From JBBDWJ01 sp040902925 (GTDB lineage Bacteria > Acidobacteriota > Terriglobia > Bryobacterales > UBA6623), in the NCBI GenBank assembly GCA_040902925.1, contig JBBDWJ010000337.1, positions 1 to 11,750 of the forward strand: a stretch of 11,750 bases of DNA, read 5' to 3'. The notes beneath the pieces were generated by a model. It was not told where the DNA came from and made no database searches. It saw only the letters and a list, made by a program, of their open reading frames with translations. The position numbers were made by a program, and so were the translations under genes. Positions 6,163 through 11,750 of this stretch are shown piece by piece; position 1 is the stretch's first letter, and every line of letters begins with the position of its first letter.

Positions 6163-7173
6163 TTAGTTCAGGCCTTTTTGGGCTAACAATTTGACCAAGT
6201 CGACCACGCGGCTCGAATAGCCCCACTCGTTGTCGTACCAGGTCAGTACTTTGACCATGCGGGTTCCCATGACGCGCGTCATGCCGGCATCGACGATCGA
6301 AGACCGCGGGTCGCGCATGAAATCCGTCGAAACCAACTCCTCCTCGGTGTAGCCGAGAATGCCTTTCAGCGGACCATCCGCCGCGGCTTTCAGCTTCGCG
6401 TTCACTTCCGCGGCCGTGGTGTCTGTCTTGAGCAGCGCCACCAGGTCAACGACAGAAACGTTCGGCGTGGGCACACGCATCGCGAATCCGTCGCATTTGC
6501 CCTTCAGCTCGGGCATCACCAGAGAGATCGCCGCGGCGGCGCCGGTCTTGGTCGGGATGATGTTGAGCGCGGCGGCGCGGGCTCGCCGCAGATCCTCATG
6601 CGGCAAGTCAAGCGTGCGCTGATCGTTGGTATAGCTGTGCACGGTCGTCATCGTGGCGTACTCGATGCCGAAGCTGTCCTGCAGCACCTTGGCGACCGGA
6701 GCCAGACAGTTGGTCGTACACGAAGCGTTCGAAATCACATGGTGCTTGGCGGGGTCGTACTTGTCGTCATTGACGCCGAGCACCACAGTGATGTCCTCCT
6801 CCTTGGCCGGGGCGGAAATAATCACTTTCTTCACGCCATCGCGCAGGTGCTTCGCGGCAACAGGTCCTTTGGTGAACAACCCCGTCGACTCGACGACGAT
6901 TTGCGCGCCCACCGTGCCCCACGGAATCTGGGCCGGGTCGCGCTCGGCGAACACCTTCAATAATTTGCCGTCGACCAGGATGCCATCGTTGGTCGCCTTG
7001 ACTTCGGCCGCCAACGTCCCCAGTACCGAATCGCGCTTCAGTAAGTGGGCCAGCGTCTTGGTGTCTGTAATATCGTTGACCGCAACGATGTCCACGTCGG
7101 GCGAACCGAGCGCCGCTCGAAAGACGTTTCTGCCGATGCGTCCGAATCCATTGATTGCAACTTTGACTGCCAT
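6163..7173 (-). CDS. gap: Glyceraldehyde-3-phosphate dehydrogenase, type I
   Basis: This 336-residue cytosolic enzyme (EC 1.2.1.12) oxidises glyceraldehyde 3-phosphate to 1,3-bisphosphoglycerate, the substrate of the pgk product encoded next. The N-terminal Rossmann motif is INGFGRIGR (7-15). D34 in AVNDITD and the LDLPHEDLRRARAA loop point to NAD rather than NADP. The catalytic signature ASCTTNCLAP places the nucleophile at C152, with H179 as the base in TTVHSYTNDQR. The C-terminal WYDNEWGYSSR (312-322) is intact. An AGGAG at 7189-7193 lies 15 nt before the ATG, which is long. A nearer GAGA is weak. The order gap-pgk is the common bacterial one, but tpiA is not adjacent here. Confidence 0.98.
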   Translation of the reverse strand: MAVKVAINGFGRIGRNVFRAALGSPDVDIVAVNDITDTKTLAHLLKRDSVLGTLAAEVKATNDGILVDGKLLKVFAERDPAQIPWGTVGAQIVVESTGLFTKGPVAAKHLRDGVKKVIISAPAKEEDITVVLGVNDDKYDPAKHHVISNASCTTNCLAPVAKVLQDSFGIEYATMTTVHSYTNDQRTLDLPHEDLRRARAAALNIIPTKTGAAAAISLVMPELKGKCDGFAMRVPTPNVSVVDLVALLKTDTTAAEVNAKLKAAADGPLKGILGYTEEELVSTDFMRDPRSSIVDAGMTRVMGTRMVKVLTWYDNEWGYSSRVVDLVKLLAQKGLN

Positions 7174-7285
7174 GGTCTCTTTTTTGTTCTCCTAGTGATA
7201 GAAAGGTAGCGCGCCAATCGTTCGCCGCGCCGCGTTGATCCTGTTGAGGAACCGCCCCGAGAAGGAGCGTCCGATGAAACTGTTG

Positions 7286-7343
7286 CCGCCGGGCCCGGCC
7301 GGGAATTCCGGCGGGAGAGGCGAACCCGCGTGCCTGGCGGGTT
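7286..7343. repeat. Hairpin cluster after the exported-protein gene
   Basis: AACCCGC (7323-7329) and GCGGGTT (7337-7343) form a 7-bp stem with a 7-nt loop, starting directly after the stop codon of the exported-protein gene. Further on, CCGCCGG (7286-7292) pairs with CCGGCGG (7308-7314) around the self-complementary CCCGGCCGGG. Neither hairpin is followed by a T-run on the minus strand. They may act as a Rho-assisted end or transcript stabiliser, separating this gene from gap. Confidence 0.4.
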
Positions 7344-8144
7344 TTACGGCTGCTGTTCGACCGGCTCCGGCCGAACTTCGCCGCCCAAGTTGGCGTAGGA
7401 ATCTTTGACGGAAATCACTTTGCCGTCTTTAAAGGTGATAAAGACAATGTTACCCGGTGGCTGGCCATAGATCCAGTCCTCGGTCTCGACGCCTTTTTCG
7501 AAATCGCGGACCCGCTTGCCGGGACGGCCCTTCGCCAGCAACACCATGTCTTGATCCATATCGGCGACAACGCGCTTCTGCTCGATCGCCTCCTGGAATT
7601 CCTTCGGCAGCTTGTCCAGATACAACTCGGTGGCGGAGCGCTGCTCGAAGTCGAGAATCGGCTGCAGCATCTGCTTGAACTCAGCGGCGGTTTTGTCTGG
7701 CACCTCGCCCTCGAACAGCAGCGCGATCGTTGTGCCCCCTGGAGCGTGAGTTTCCTGGCCTTGACCCATCGTGCTCATCTGGGATGTGCCGCTGACCTGA
7801 ATGCGGTGCCACCACTTGGCGCCGCCGTTCAGGCCATGATTGATCACCAATACCAACTGATCCTTCTTGAACTCGACCTTGGTGATCTGAGCCAAATCGC
7901 CCAACCGCGCAGCCGGGCCGTATTTTTGTAGCGCTTCCAACCAGGTCGTCTCGGCCTCGACGACCCCTTTGGGGGAAAGCGGCAAGGGTTTCTTGGACCG
8001 CGGAATCAGAATTTTCGCCGTTCCGTACTCGGCCACCAGGCCGCGGATAATGACGGCCCGCTGCTCGGCGCTCAGCTTGGCCTGCGCCGGGAGGGAGGCC
8101 GCGAGCATGGCCGCGATGGCGGCAAAGAGACTTATTTTCCGCAT
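7344..8144 (-). CDS. Exported protein with BamE/SmpA-like C-terminus, function unknown
   Basis: The 266-residue product begins with a Sec signal peptide (MRKISLFAAIAAMLAASLPAQA, likely cleavage after A22). There is no lipobox Cys, so it is probably periplasmic. The middle part (about 25-190) is not one I recognise. It includes a strand-rich stretch around KVEFKKDQLVLVINHG and LLFEGEVPDKTAAEFKQML. Residues 197-250 (MVLLAKGRPGKRVRD... EDWIYGQPPGNIVFITF... GKVISVKD) resemble the small BamE/SmpA-like fold often found at the end of secreted acidobacterial proteins, where an EDWIYG-type motif precedes two strands. The start at 8142-8144 is preferred over the longer frame (ATG at 8166-8168) because AAGGGAG lies 8 nt before it and the signal peptide begins there. 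It follows the CPBP protease gene by 76 bp on the same strand and may be co-transcribed with it. Confidence 0.78.
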   Translation of the reverse strand: MRKISLFAAIAAMLAASLPAQAKLSAEQRAVIIRGLVAEYGTAKILIPRSKKPLPLSPKGVVEAETTWLEALQKYGPAARLGDLAQITKVEFKKDQLVLVINHGLNGGAKWWHRIQVSGTSQMSTMGQGQETHAPGGTTIALLFEGEVPDKTAAEFKQMLQPILDFEQRSATELYLDKLPKEFQEAIEQKRVVADMDQDMVLLAKGRPGKRVRDFEKGVETEDWIYGQPPGNIVFITFKDGKVISVKDSYANLGGEVRPEPVEQQP

Positions 8145-8220
8145 TCCCCTTGCTCCCTTTGGCGGCAAACAATTTTATCTGCCGTAATATTTCTCCGACG
8201 GGCTCTCTCTGGGCCGCGCC

Positions 8221-9279
8221 CTAAAAACTCTCGTCGCGTGGCGTGCCGGACCTCAAGTCGAAACCCGCTGGAATCGCGCCCGTCTGCGAGCCGGCAGCCG
8301 ATGGAGCATCGCGGTCCCAAAGCACAGGCTCTTCGTTCGAGCGCAACGGCAAGCGCCACAGCAGCACGCCGGCGGCGATCACCGCGAAGGTCGAAAGCAC
8401 ACTCGCTTCGGGCCCATACTCCGCGCCGCTCCACAGAGCCGGCCCGACCGGGACGACTTCCATGCCCGTCAATCTAATTGTAAGCCCACTGATGTTGGCT
8501 CCCAGGCAGGCCAGTGAAAAATTCCAGCCGAAATGCATGCCGGTGGGAATCCACAGCGAGCGCTGGCGCAGCAGCGGCACGCCAAACAGCAGCCCGAAAA
8601 GCACCGTGTTTACGATGCCGACCGTCGAGGAGTTGGGGTTGCTCGCGTGAACCAGGCCGAAAACCACCGAACTGAGAATCATGGCGCCCCAGGCGTGCGT
8701 GCCGCGCATCAATTGCTGTAAACCGTAGCCCCGGAACATCAGCTCCTCAGAGGCGGCTGCCGAGGCGATCACCAAAAACCCCACCACGAGCGTCGGAGCC
8801 CAAACCACCTCGCTCAGCGAACCCTGCACCGTACCGTATTCGATCTCGACCCAGCCAACCATCCACTGAAAGCCGATGATGGCGGCGCTGAGGCCGCTTC
8901 CGACGACAATTCCGAAGACCAGGTGCCGCGCGCCCAGCCCGTTGAGGGGCAGGCCCACGGCCGAGAGCGGCCGCCGGTCGGCGATCGTCAGCAACAGGAC
9001 CGTGGCGCCGACCGTAGCCGGCAGGAACATCAACGCGCCCTCTGCCAGTTCATTGTCCGCAAGCCAGGGCAGGCCCGCCACGACAAAAGCGAACGCCGCG
9101 GCAAACGCAACAGTCAGTACAAGGAACAGCAGCAAACGCCCGATCGAGGACCAGAAGGGGCGTGCATGGCGACGGTGCGGAATCGGCGGAGGAAGTGAAC
9201 CCAGCGGCGGGGCGGACGAACCAGGCGGCAGGGGAGCGGCAGACTCGTGGGCGAAGCTATGCGGGGGGTCGTGCTGCAT
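8221..9279 (-). CDS. CPBP family intramembrane metalloprotease
   Basis: This 352-residue membrane protein belongs to the CPBP/Abi family (Rce1-like glutamic/metalloproteases). After a Pro-rich, probably cytoplasmic tail (1-40), about eight hydrophobic segments run from residue 47 to 308. The three family motifs are present: ASEELMFRGYG (E178, E179, R183), FGLVHASNP (H211) and GMHFGWN (H249, N253). These supply the catalytic glutamate and the two histidines inside the membrane. Roles in this family range from CAAX-type processing to bacteriocin self-immunity, and nothing here fixes the substrate. The C-terminal 40 residues are soluble and unremarkable. The start has no clear Shine-Dalgarno, and no alternative start looks better. 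Confidence 0.92.
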   Translation of the reverse strand: MQHDPPHSFAHESAAPLPPGSSAPPLGSLPPPIPHRRHARPFWSSIGRLLLFLVLTVAFAAAFAFVVAGLPWLADNELAEGALMFLPATVGATVLLLTIADRRPLSAVGLPLNGLGARHLVFGIVVGSGLSAAIIGFQWMVGWVEIEYGTVQGSLSEVVWAPTLVVGFLVIASAAASEELMFRGYGLQQLMRGTHAWGAMILSSVVFGLVHASNPNSSTVGIVNTVLFGLLFGVPLLRQRSLWIPTGMHFGWNFSLACLGANISGLTIRLTGMEVVPVGPALWSGAEYGPEASVLSTFAVIAAGVLLWRLPLRSNEEPVLWDRDAPSAAGSQTGAIPAGFDLRSGTPRDESF

Positions 9280-9324
9280 GAAGGGTGGCTCAGTCCGGGT
9301 CGCGTCTTTGGATCATAGCGGTTT

Positions 9325-9347
9325 GACAGCGTTGAGGGCTTGCTGTC
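9325..9347. promoter_or_regulatory. Inverted repeat in the CPBP-hicB divergent region, possible operator
   Basis: GACAGC (9325-9330) and GCTGTC (9342-9347) form a perfect 6-bp inverted repeat with an 11-bp spacer, between the divergent CPBP and hicB-like genes. It partly overlaps a TTGACA hexamer (9323-9328) that could be a -35 box, although no fitting -10 follows 17 bp on. A chance occurrence is quite possible. Confidence 0.25.
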
Positions 9348-9443
9348 GCCAGCGGCAACATGCGCCTTGGTTGGCCCAAACCGGCATGCAAAAACGCCTG
9401 CCCTGGCTGGCAAACCGGTACAGACACGTTTAACGTAAGGTCT

Positions 9444-9653
9444 GTGACAGAACTGGTCTTCGAAATTACCCAGGAGGCCGACGGCGGCTACTGCGCCGAG
9501 TGCCTAACCGAAAACATCTTCACGCAAGGGGATGGCTGGGAGCAGCTTCGCGCAAACGTAAAAGACGCCGTGGCGGCTTTCTACTTCGACCAACCCAGCC
9601 CCGATCGGGTTCGCCTTCATCTCGTCCGCGACGAAATGCTCGCCCTGCGATGA
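9444..9653 (+). CDS. HicB-like antitoxin domain protein
   Basis: This 69-residue protein carries the HicB partial RNase-H-like fold: a first strand LVFEITQEADGGYCAECL, the typical TQGD turn (27-30), a helix WEQLRANVKDAVAAF, and a tail VRLHLVRDEMLAL. Close relatives are often mislabelled as 2-oxoisovalerate dehydrogenase E1 subunit beta. No DNA-binding extension follows the domain. I place the start at the GTG at 9444, since homologous sequence begins there (VTELVFEIT) and AAGG lies 4-7 nt before it. An ATG at 9360 would add 28 residues that look unrelated. Family members normally pair with a HicA mRNA-cleaving toxin. Here an ATG overlaps the stop codon (ATGA), but its frame ends at once (see the next entry). 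Confidence 0.75.
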   Translation: MTELVFEITQEADGGYCAECLTENIFTQGDGWEQLRANVKDAVAAFYFDQPSPDRVRLHLVRDEMLALR

Positions 9654-9770
9654 AACTCCCTGGCGACCTATGAGAACAGTCGCCGGGCCGCAGCCGGCTT
9701 GCCGAGATCTTCCGCATTCGCCATCGCCAAATCGTATCCTCCGGACCCGGAGTTAGTTTCTCGACCCTCA
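9650..9770 (+). pseudogene. Probable remnant of a hicA toxin gene
   Basis: An ATG at 9650-9652 overlaps the HicB-like stop by ATGA, the usual coupling of such pairs. It reads MKLPGDL, closely matching the N-terminus expected of the HicA partner (MKLPRDLSG-type), and then meets TGA at 9671-9673. Reading on in the same frame gives sequence (RQIVSSGPGVSFSTLNQGEN) that vaguely recalls the HicA QxGSH-xRL region, but the conserved His is absent. The 3' part runs into the end of the oppositely oriented redoxin gene. The seven-residue match and the coupling are direct observations. The pseudogene reading is an inference, and the downstream alignment is weak. Confidence 0.4.
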
Positions 9771-10271
9771 ACCAGGGCGAAAATCCACCACCTTTTCGTC
9801 CGCTTCAAACAACGCCAGGCCGGGCTTGCCAGCCGCTTCGCCGAGCCGCTGAGCGATTGCGGCGGTGTCGTCTTTGCTCCAGCCGACCGACGTCGTGGCA
9901 ATCTTGCCATCCTGCTCAATCAAGAAAGCCGTCGGAACGTGGGTGATCCCATAGAGGTCCGATACGGCAAAACCCTCATCCTCGGGATCAAACAGCGTCG
10001 GCAGCGCCTCGACTCCAAATTCGCGCGCGAAAGCGCTGGTGTGGGCAAGAGAGTTCTGCGAGATCGACCACACGCTCAGAGGGGCTTCCCCCAGACGCTT
10101 GTGAAGCCGTCCGAAAAAGGGCAGTCCGTACTGGCAGGTGGGGCAGGAAACCTTAAAAAAGACCAGCAACACCGGTCCCTTAGCCAGGCCCTCGGCGACC
10201 GAGTGCACGTCGCCGTGGGCATTCGGCAGGCTGAATTCGGGCGCGGCCGCCCCTGGTTCCAAAGCTGCCAT
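9768..10271 (-). CDS. Redoxin / TlpA-like thioredoxin-fold protein
   Basis: The 167-residue product has the AhpC/TSA-TlpA type of thioredoxin fold. It opens with PGAAAPEFSLPNAHGDVHSV, followed by a strand PVLLVFFKVSCPTCQYGLPF holding a CxxC pair (C43, C46), and the cis-proline loop HVPTAFLI (P113). It should act as a thiol-disulfide reductase or peroxidase. There is no signal peptide or membrane anchor, which separates it from exported ResA/TlpA proteins and suggests a cytoplasmic role. The start at 10269-10271 is preferred over the ATG at 10296-10298 because AAGGG lies 6 nt upstream and the fold begins within a few residues. Its 3' end abuts the suspected hicA remnant on the other strand. 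Confidence 0.85.
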   Translation of the reverse strand: MAALEPGAAAPEFSLPNAHGDVHSVAEGLAKGPVLLVFFKVSCPTCQYGLPFFGRLHKRLGEAPLSVWSISQNSLAHTSAFAREFGVEALPTLFDPEDEGFAVSDLYGITHVPTAFLIEQDGKIATTSVGWSKDDTAAIAQRLGEAAGKPGLALFEADEKVVDFRPG

Positions 10272-10590
10272 CGATTTCCCTTCCCCCGGGCCCATCACGA
10301 ACGCGCGCCCTTTTTGAATTCTAGCAAGGCGGGTTTCGGACGCCGGGAAAGCGCCGCCGCATCCAGTAGAGCGTCGTCAACGCGATGAGTTTCCAAATCG
10401 TTGCTCGGAGCGCGCTTCGTAGCGGCTCGATCCGGCCGCATCCCCAGGATCTGGAGGGTGCTCGCCACCCCCTTCTGAGCTAGCGACAGCGCGGTTCTCG
10501 AACAACCGCCCCGTGTTAGTCTGAGGAGAGTTTTCGCGCGCCGGCGGGGCAGTTTTTTGTTCGTCCGGGAATCCCGGTTGGTGCCGAAGC
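10272..10590. other. Divergent intergenic region upstream of myo-inositol oxygenase
   Basis: About 320 bp separate the redoxin gene from the inositol oxygenase gene. A GGGTG/CACCC hairpin lies at 10456-10470, with a 5-nt loop and no T-tract. A T6 run at 10553-10558 follows GC-rich sequence but no clear stem. The promoters of both genes must be here, but I could not pick a reliable -35/-10 pair. A minus-strand frame spanning the region shows no protein-like features. Confidence 0.45.
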
Positions 10591-10596
10591 AGGAGG
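10591..10596 (+). promoter_or_regulatory. Shine-Dalgarno of the inositol oxygenase gene
   Basis: AGGAGG is a full-consensus site, 5 nt before the ATG at 10602. It decides the start against the upstream in-frame ATG at 10557. Confidence 0.9.
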
Positions 10597-10601
10597 TCTC
10601 A

Positions 10602-11495
10602 ATGAACGAAGGCAATGGCAACGACAGCGGGGCGAACGCAAGCAGGGACAAGAGCAACGGCAATCCACTCAAGAGCGTCGAAGAGTGGGATGACTACGTT
10701 CAGGATCGCTACCGCCCCGACCGCCAACGGAACGAATTTCGCGACTACGAGGACACCACCGACGGCGTGAGGGAGTTCTACCGCCTCAACCACGAGCAGC
10801 AGACCTTCGACTTCGTCAAGAAGCAGCACGAGACCTACCTGCCGTTGCGCCACGAAAAAGTCCCCATGTGGGACGTCTTGTTGCGCCTCAACGAGCTCGT
10901 CGACGACAGCGATCCCGACACCGACCTGCCGCAGATCGTTCACGCGCTGCAGACCGCCGAGAAAATTCGCGAGGACGGCCACCCCGACTGGTTCTCGCTG
11001 ATCGGCCTGATTCACGACTCCGGCAAGATGCTGTGCTTCTACAACGAGCCCCAGTGGGCCGTCGTCGGCGACACCTTCCCGGTTGGCTGCGACTGGTCGG
11101 AAAAGATCGTCTTTTCGGATTTCTTCAAGAACAATCCCGACGCCGGCGTGGATGAGTATCAAACGGAGCTAGGCGTCTACGAAAAGAATTGCGGCCTCGA
11201 CAACGTGATGCTCTCCTGGGGTCACGATGAATACATCTATCAAGTGATGAAGGATTCGAAGATTCCCGAAGAGGGACTCTACATGCTGCGTTACCACTCC
11301 TTCTATCCCTGGCATCGCGAAGGCTCCTACCGCCACCTGATGAACGAGAAGGACCATCAGATGCTGCCGTGGGTAAAGAAATTCAGCGGCTACGACCTGT
11401 ATTCGAAGAGCGACACGGTTCCGAAGGCGGAGGAAGTCAGGCCGTACTACCAGGGCCTGATCGACAAGTATTTACCGGCCACTCTGAACTGGTAA
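10602..11495 (+). CDS. Myo-inositol oxygenase
   Basis: This 297-residue cytosolic enzyme (EC 1.13.99.1) uses a mixed-valent di-iron centre and O2 to ring-open myo-inositol to D-glucuronate. It is an HD-domain-fold protein very close to animal and plant MIOX. All iron ligands can be matched to the mouse enzyme: H114 (IVHALQTAE), H138 and D139 (GLIHDSGK), H208 (SWGHDEYIYQVMK), H232 (RYHSFYPWH) and D265 (GYDLYSK). The substrate-contacting K142, the run EPQWAVVGDTFPVGC and the C-terminal RPYYQGLIDKY are also present. The first 22 residues are Asn/Gly-rich and probably disordered, and conserved sequence starts near residue 45 (FRDY). The gene stands alone. No inositol transporter or uronate pathway gene is adjacent. 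The eukaryote-like sequence could reflect ancient lateral transfer in either direction. Confidence 0.96.
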   Translation: MNEGNGNDSGANASRDKSNGNPLKSVEEWDDYVQDRYRPDRQRNEFRDYEDTTDGVREFYRLNHEQQTFDFVKKQHETYLPLRHEKVPMWDVLLRLNELVDDSDPDTDLPQIVHALQTAEKIREDGHPDWFSLIGLIHDSGKMLCFYNEPQWAVVGDTFPVGCDWSEKIVFSDFFKNNPDAGVDEYQTELGVYEKNCGLDNVMLSWGHDEYIYQVMKDSKIPEEGLYMLRYHSFYPWHREGSYRHLMNEKDHQMLPWVKKFSGYDLYSKSDTVPKAEEVRPYYQGLIDKYLPATLNW

Positions 11496-11658
11496 CAGTG
11501 ATCTGACTACTCGTGCCGGCCCTGGCGGGTCGCGCAACCGCCCCGTGGGGCAGACATGCTGCGTGCCTTTGGCGTTTAGCCCTTTGCGAAAACCGCTGAG
11601 GGACACAGGCACGACGAAAGACAAATCACAAAAAGCAGCGGCCCGGTTGGGGTCTGGG
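11496..11658. other. Non-coding 3' region of the inositol oxygenase gene
   Basis: No gene is seen. Short inverted repeats lie 29-56 nt after the stop: GGCGG/CCGCC at 11524-11528/11538-11542, and a GCCCC/GGGGC palindrome at 11540-11551. Their stems overlap, so only one could form at a time. No T-run follows. Confidence 0.4.
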
Positions 11659-11720
11659 AGGCCCGTTCACGGGCCTTATTCCGGCGCAGCCGGATTGTAG
11701 GCCGGTCGTTTACGGCCGGT
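11659..11720. repeat. Three consecutive GC-rich hairpins
   Basis: Hairpin A is AGGCCCG/CGGGCCT (11659-11665/11670-11676) with loop TTCA, followed by TATT. Hairpin B is CCGGC/GCCGG (11681-11685/11689-11693) with loop GCA. Hairpin C is GGCCG/CGGCC (11700-11704/11713-11717). Hairpins A and C share similar centres (CGTTCACGG and CGTTTACGG), so they may be diverged copies of one palindromic unit. Hairpin A might also end transcription from the inositol oxygenase gene, though its T-tract is poor. Confidence 0.5.
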
Positions 11721-11750
11721 ATGCCGCACCCGTTCCCTTTCCCTCAGCCC

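Noticed and set aside
9323..9351. TTGACA as a -35 box for the HicB-like gene
   Set aside because: The hexamer is perfect, but the sequence 17 bp downstream (TCGCCA) is not a -10 box, so no promoter is called.
9695..9790. Extended HicA alignment (GEN followed by a frame-shifted HHL)
   Set aside because: The GGCGAAAATCCACCACC stretch also encodes the C-terminus of the redoxin on the other strand (VVDFRPG), so the apparent HicA-like reading is probably chance.
10599..11162. 187-codon minus-strand open frame opposite the inositol oxygenase gene
   Set aside because: It is antisense to a MIOX gene with a perfect Shine-Dalgarno. Its Val/Leu-rich translation looks like a complement artefact.

Overview
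The window (about 60% G+C by eye) looks like chromosomal DNA of a soil Acidobacteriota, most likely near Bryobacterales/Solibacter. This placement is an inference. It rests on a TonB-receptor-type start with a carboxypeptidase-regulatory-like domain, on protein types common in that phylum, and on short palindromic repeats scattered between genes. No rRNA, tRNA, CRISPR array, integrase or full-length transposase gene was seen.

Layout. Positions 1-324 (-) hold the first 108 codons of a secreted or outer-membrane protein whose remainder lies outside the window. Positions 612-3569 (-) hold a two-gene AAA+ ATPase / von Willebrand A module. Its two genes are separated by a 147-bp element that looks like a MITE: perfect 20-nt terminal inverted repeats, each itself a hairpin, and a flanking 6-bp direct repeat. 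Positions 4013-4813 (+) encode a TrmB-type regulator converging on pgk, with only 7 nt between the stop codons. Positions 4821-7173 (-) hold the glycolytic pair gap-pgk, with a third copy of the 20-nt palindrome just after the gap stop. Positions 7344-9279 (-) hold a CPBP-type intramembrane protease followed by an exported protein with a BamE/SmpA-like C-terminus. Positions 9444-9653 (+) hold a small HicB-like antitoxin. An ATG overlapping its stop begins what may be a dead hicA. Positions 9768-10271 (-) encode a cytoplasmic thioredoxin-fold protein with a CPTC motif. Positions 10602-11495 (+) encode a clear myo-inositol oxygenase with all six iron ligands. The last 255 bp are non-coding and carry three consecutive hairpins.

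How the genes work together. gap and pgk catalyse consecutive glycolytic or gluconeogenic steps and are probably co-transcribed. The TrmB-type regulator next to them belongs to a family known for sugar-responsive control, so a link is plausible but not shown. Myo-inositol oxygenase feeds inositol into glucuronate. The AAA+/VWA pair resembles MoxR/RavA- and Mg-chelatase I/D-type machines that remodel or load metal into an unidentified client. I found no convincing entirely new system. The most notable items are the MITE-like insertion that split the AAA+/VWA operon, the orphan HicB with a decayed HicA, and the eukaryote-like inositol oxygenase.
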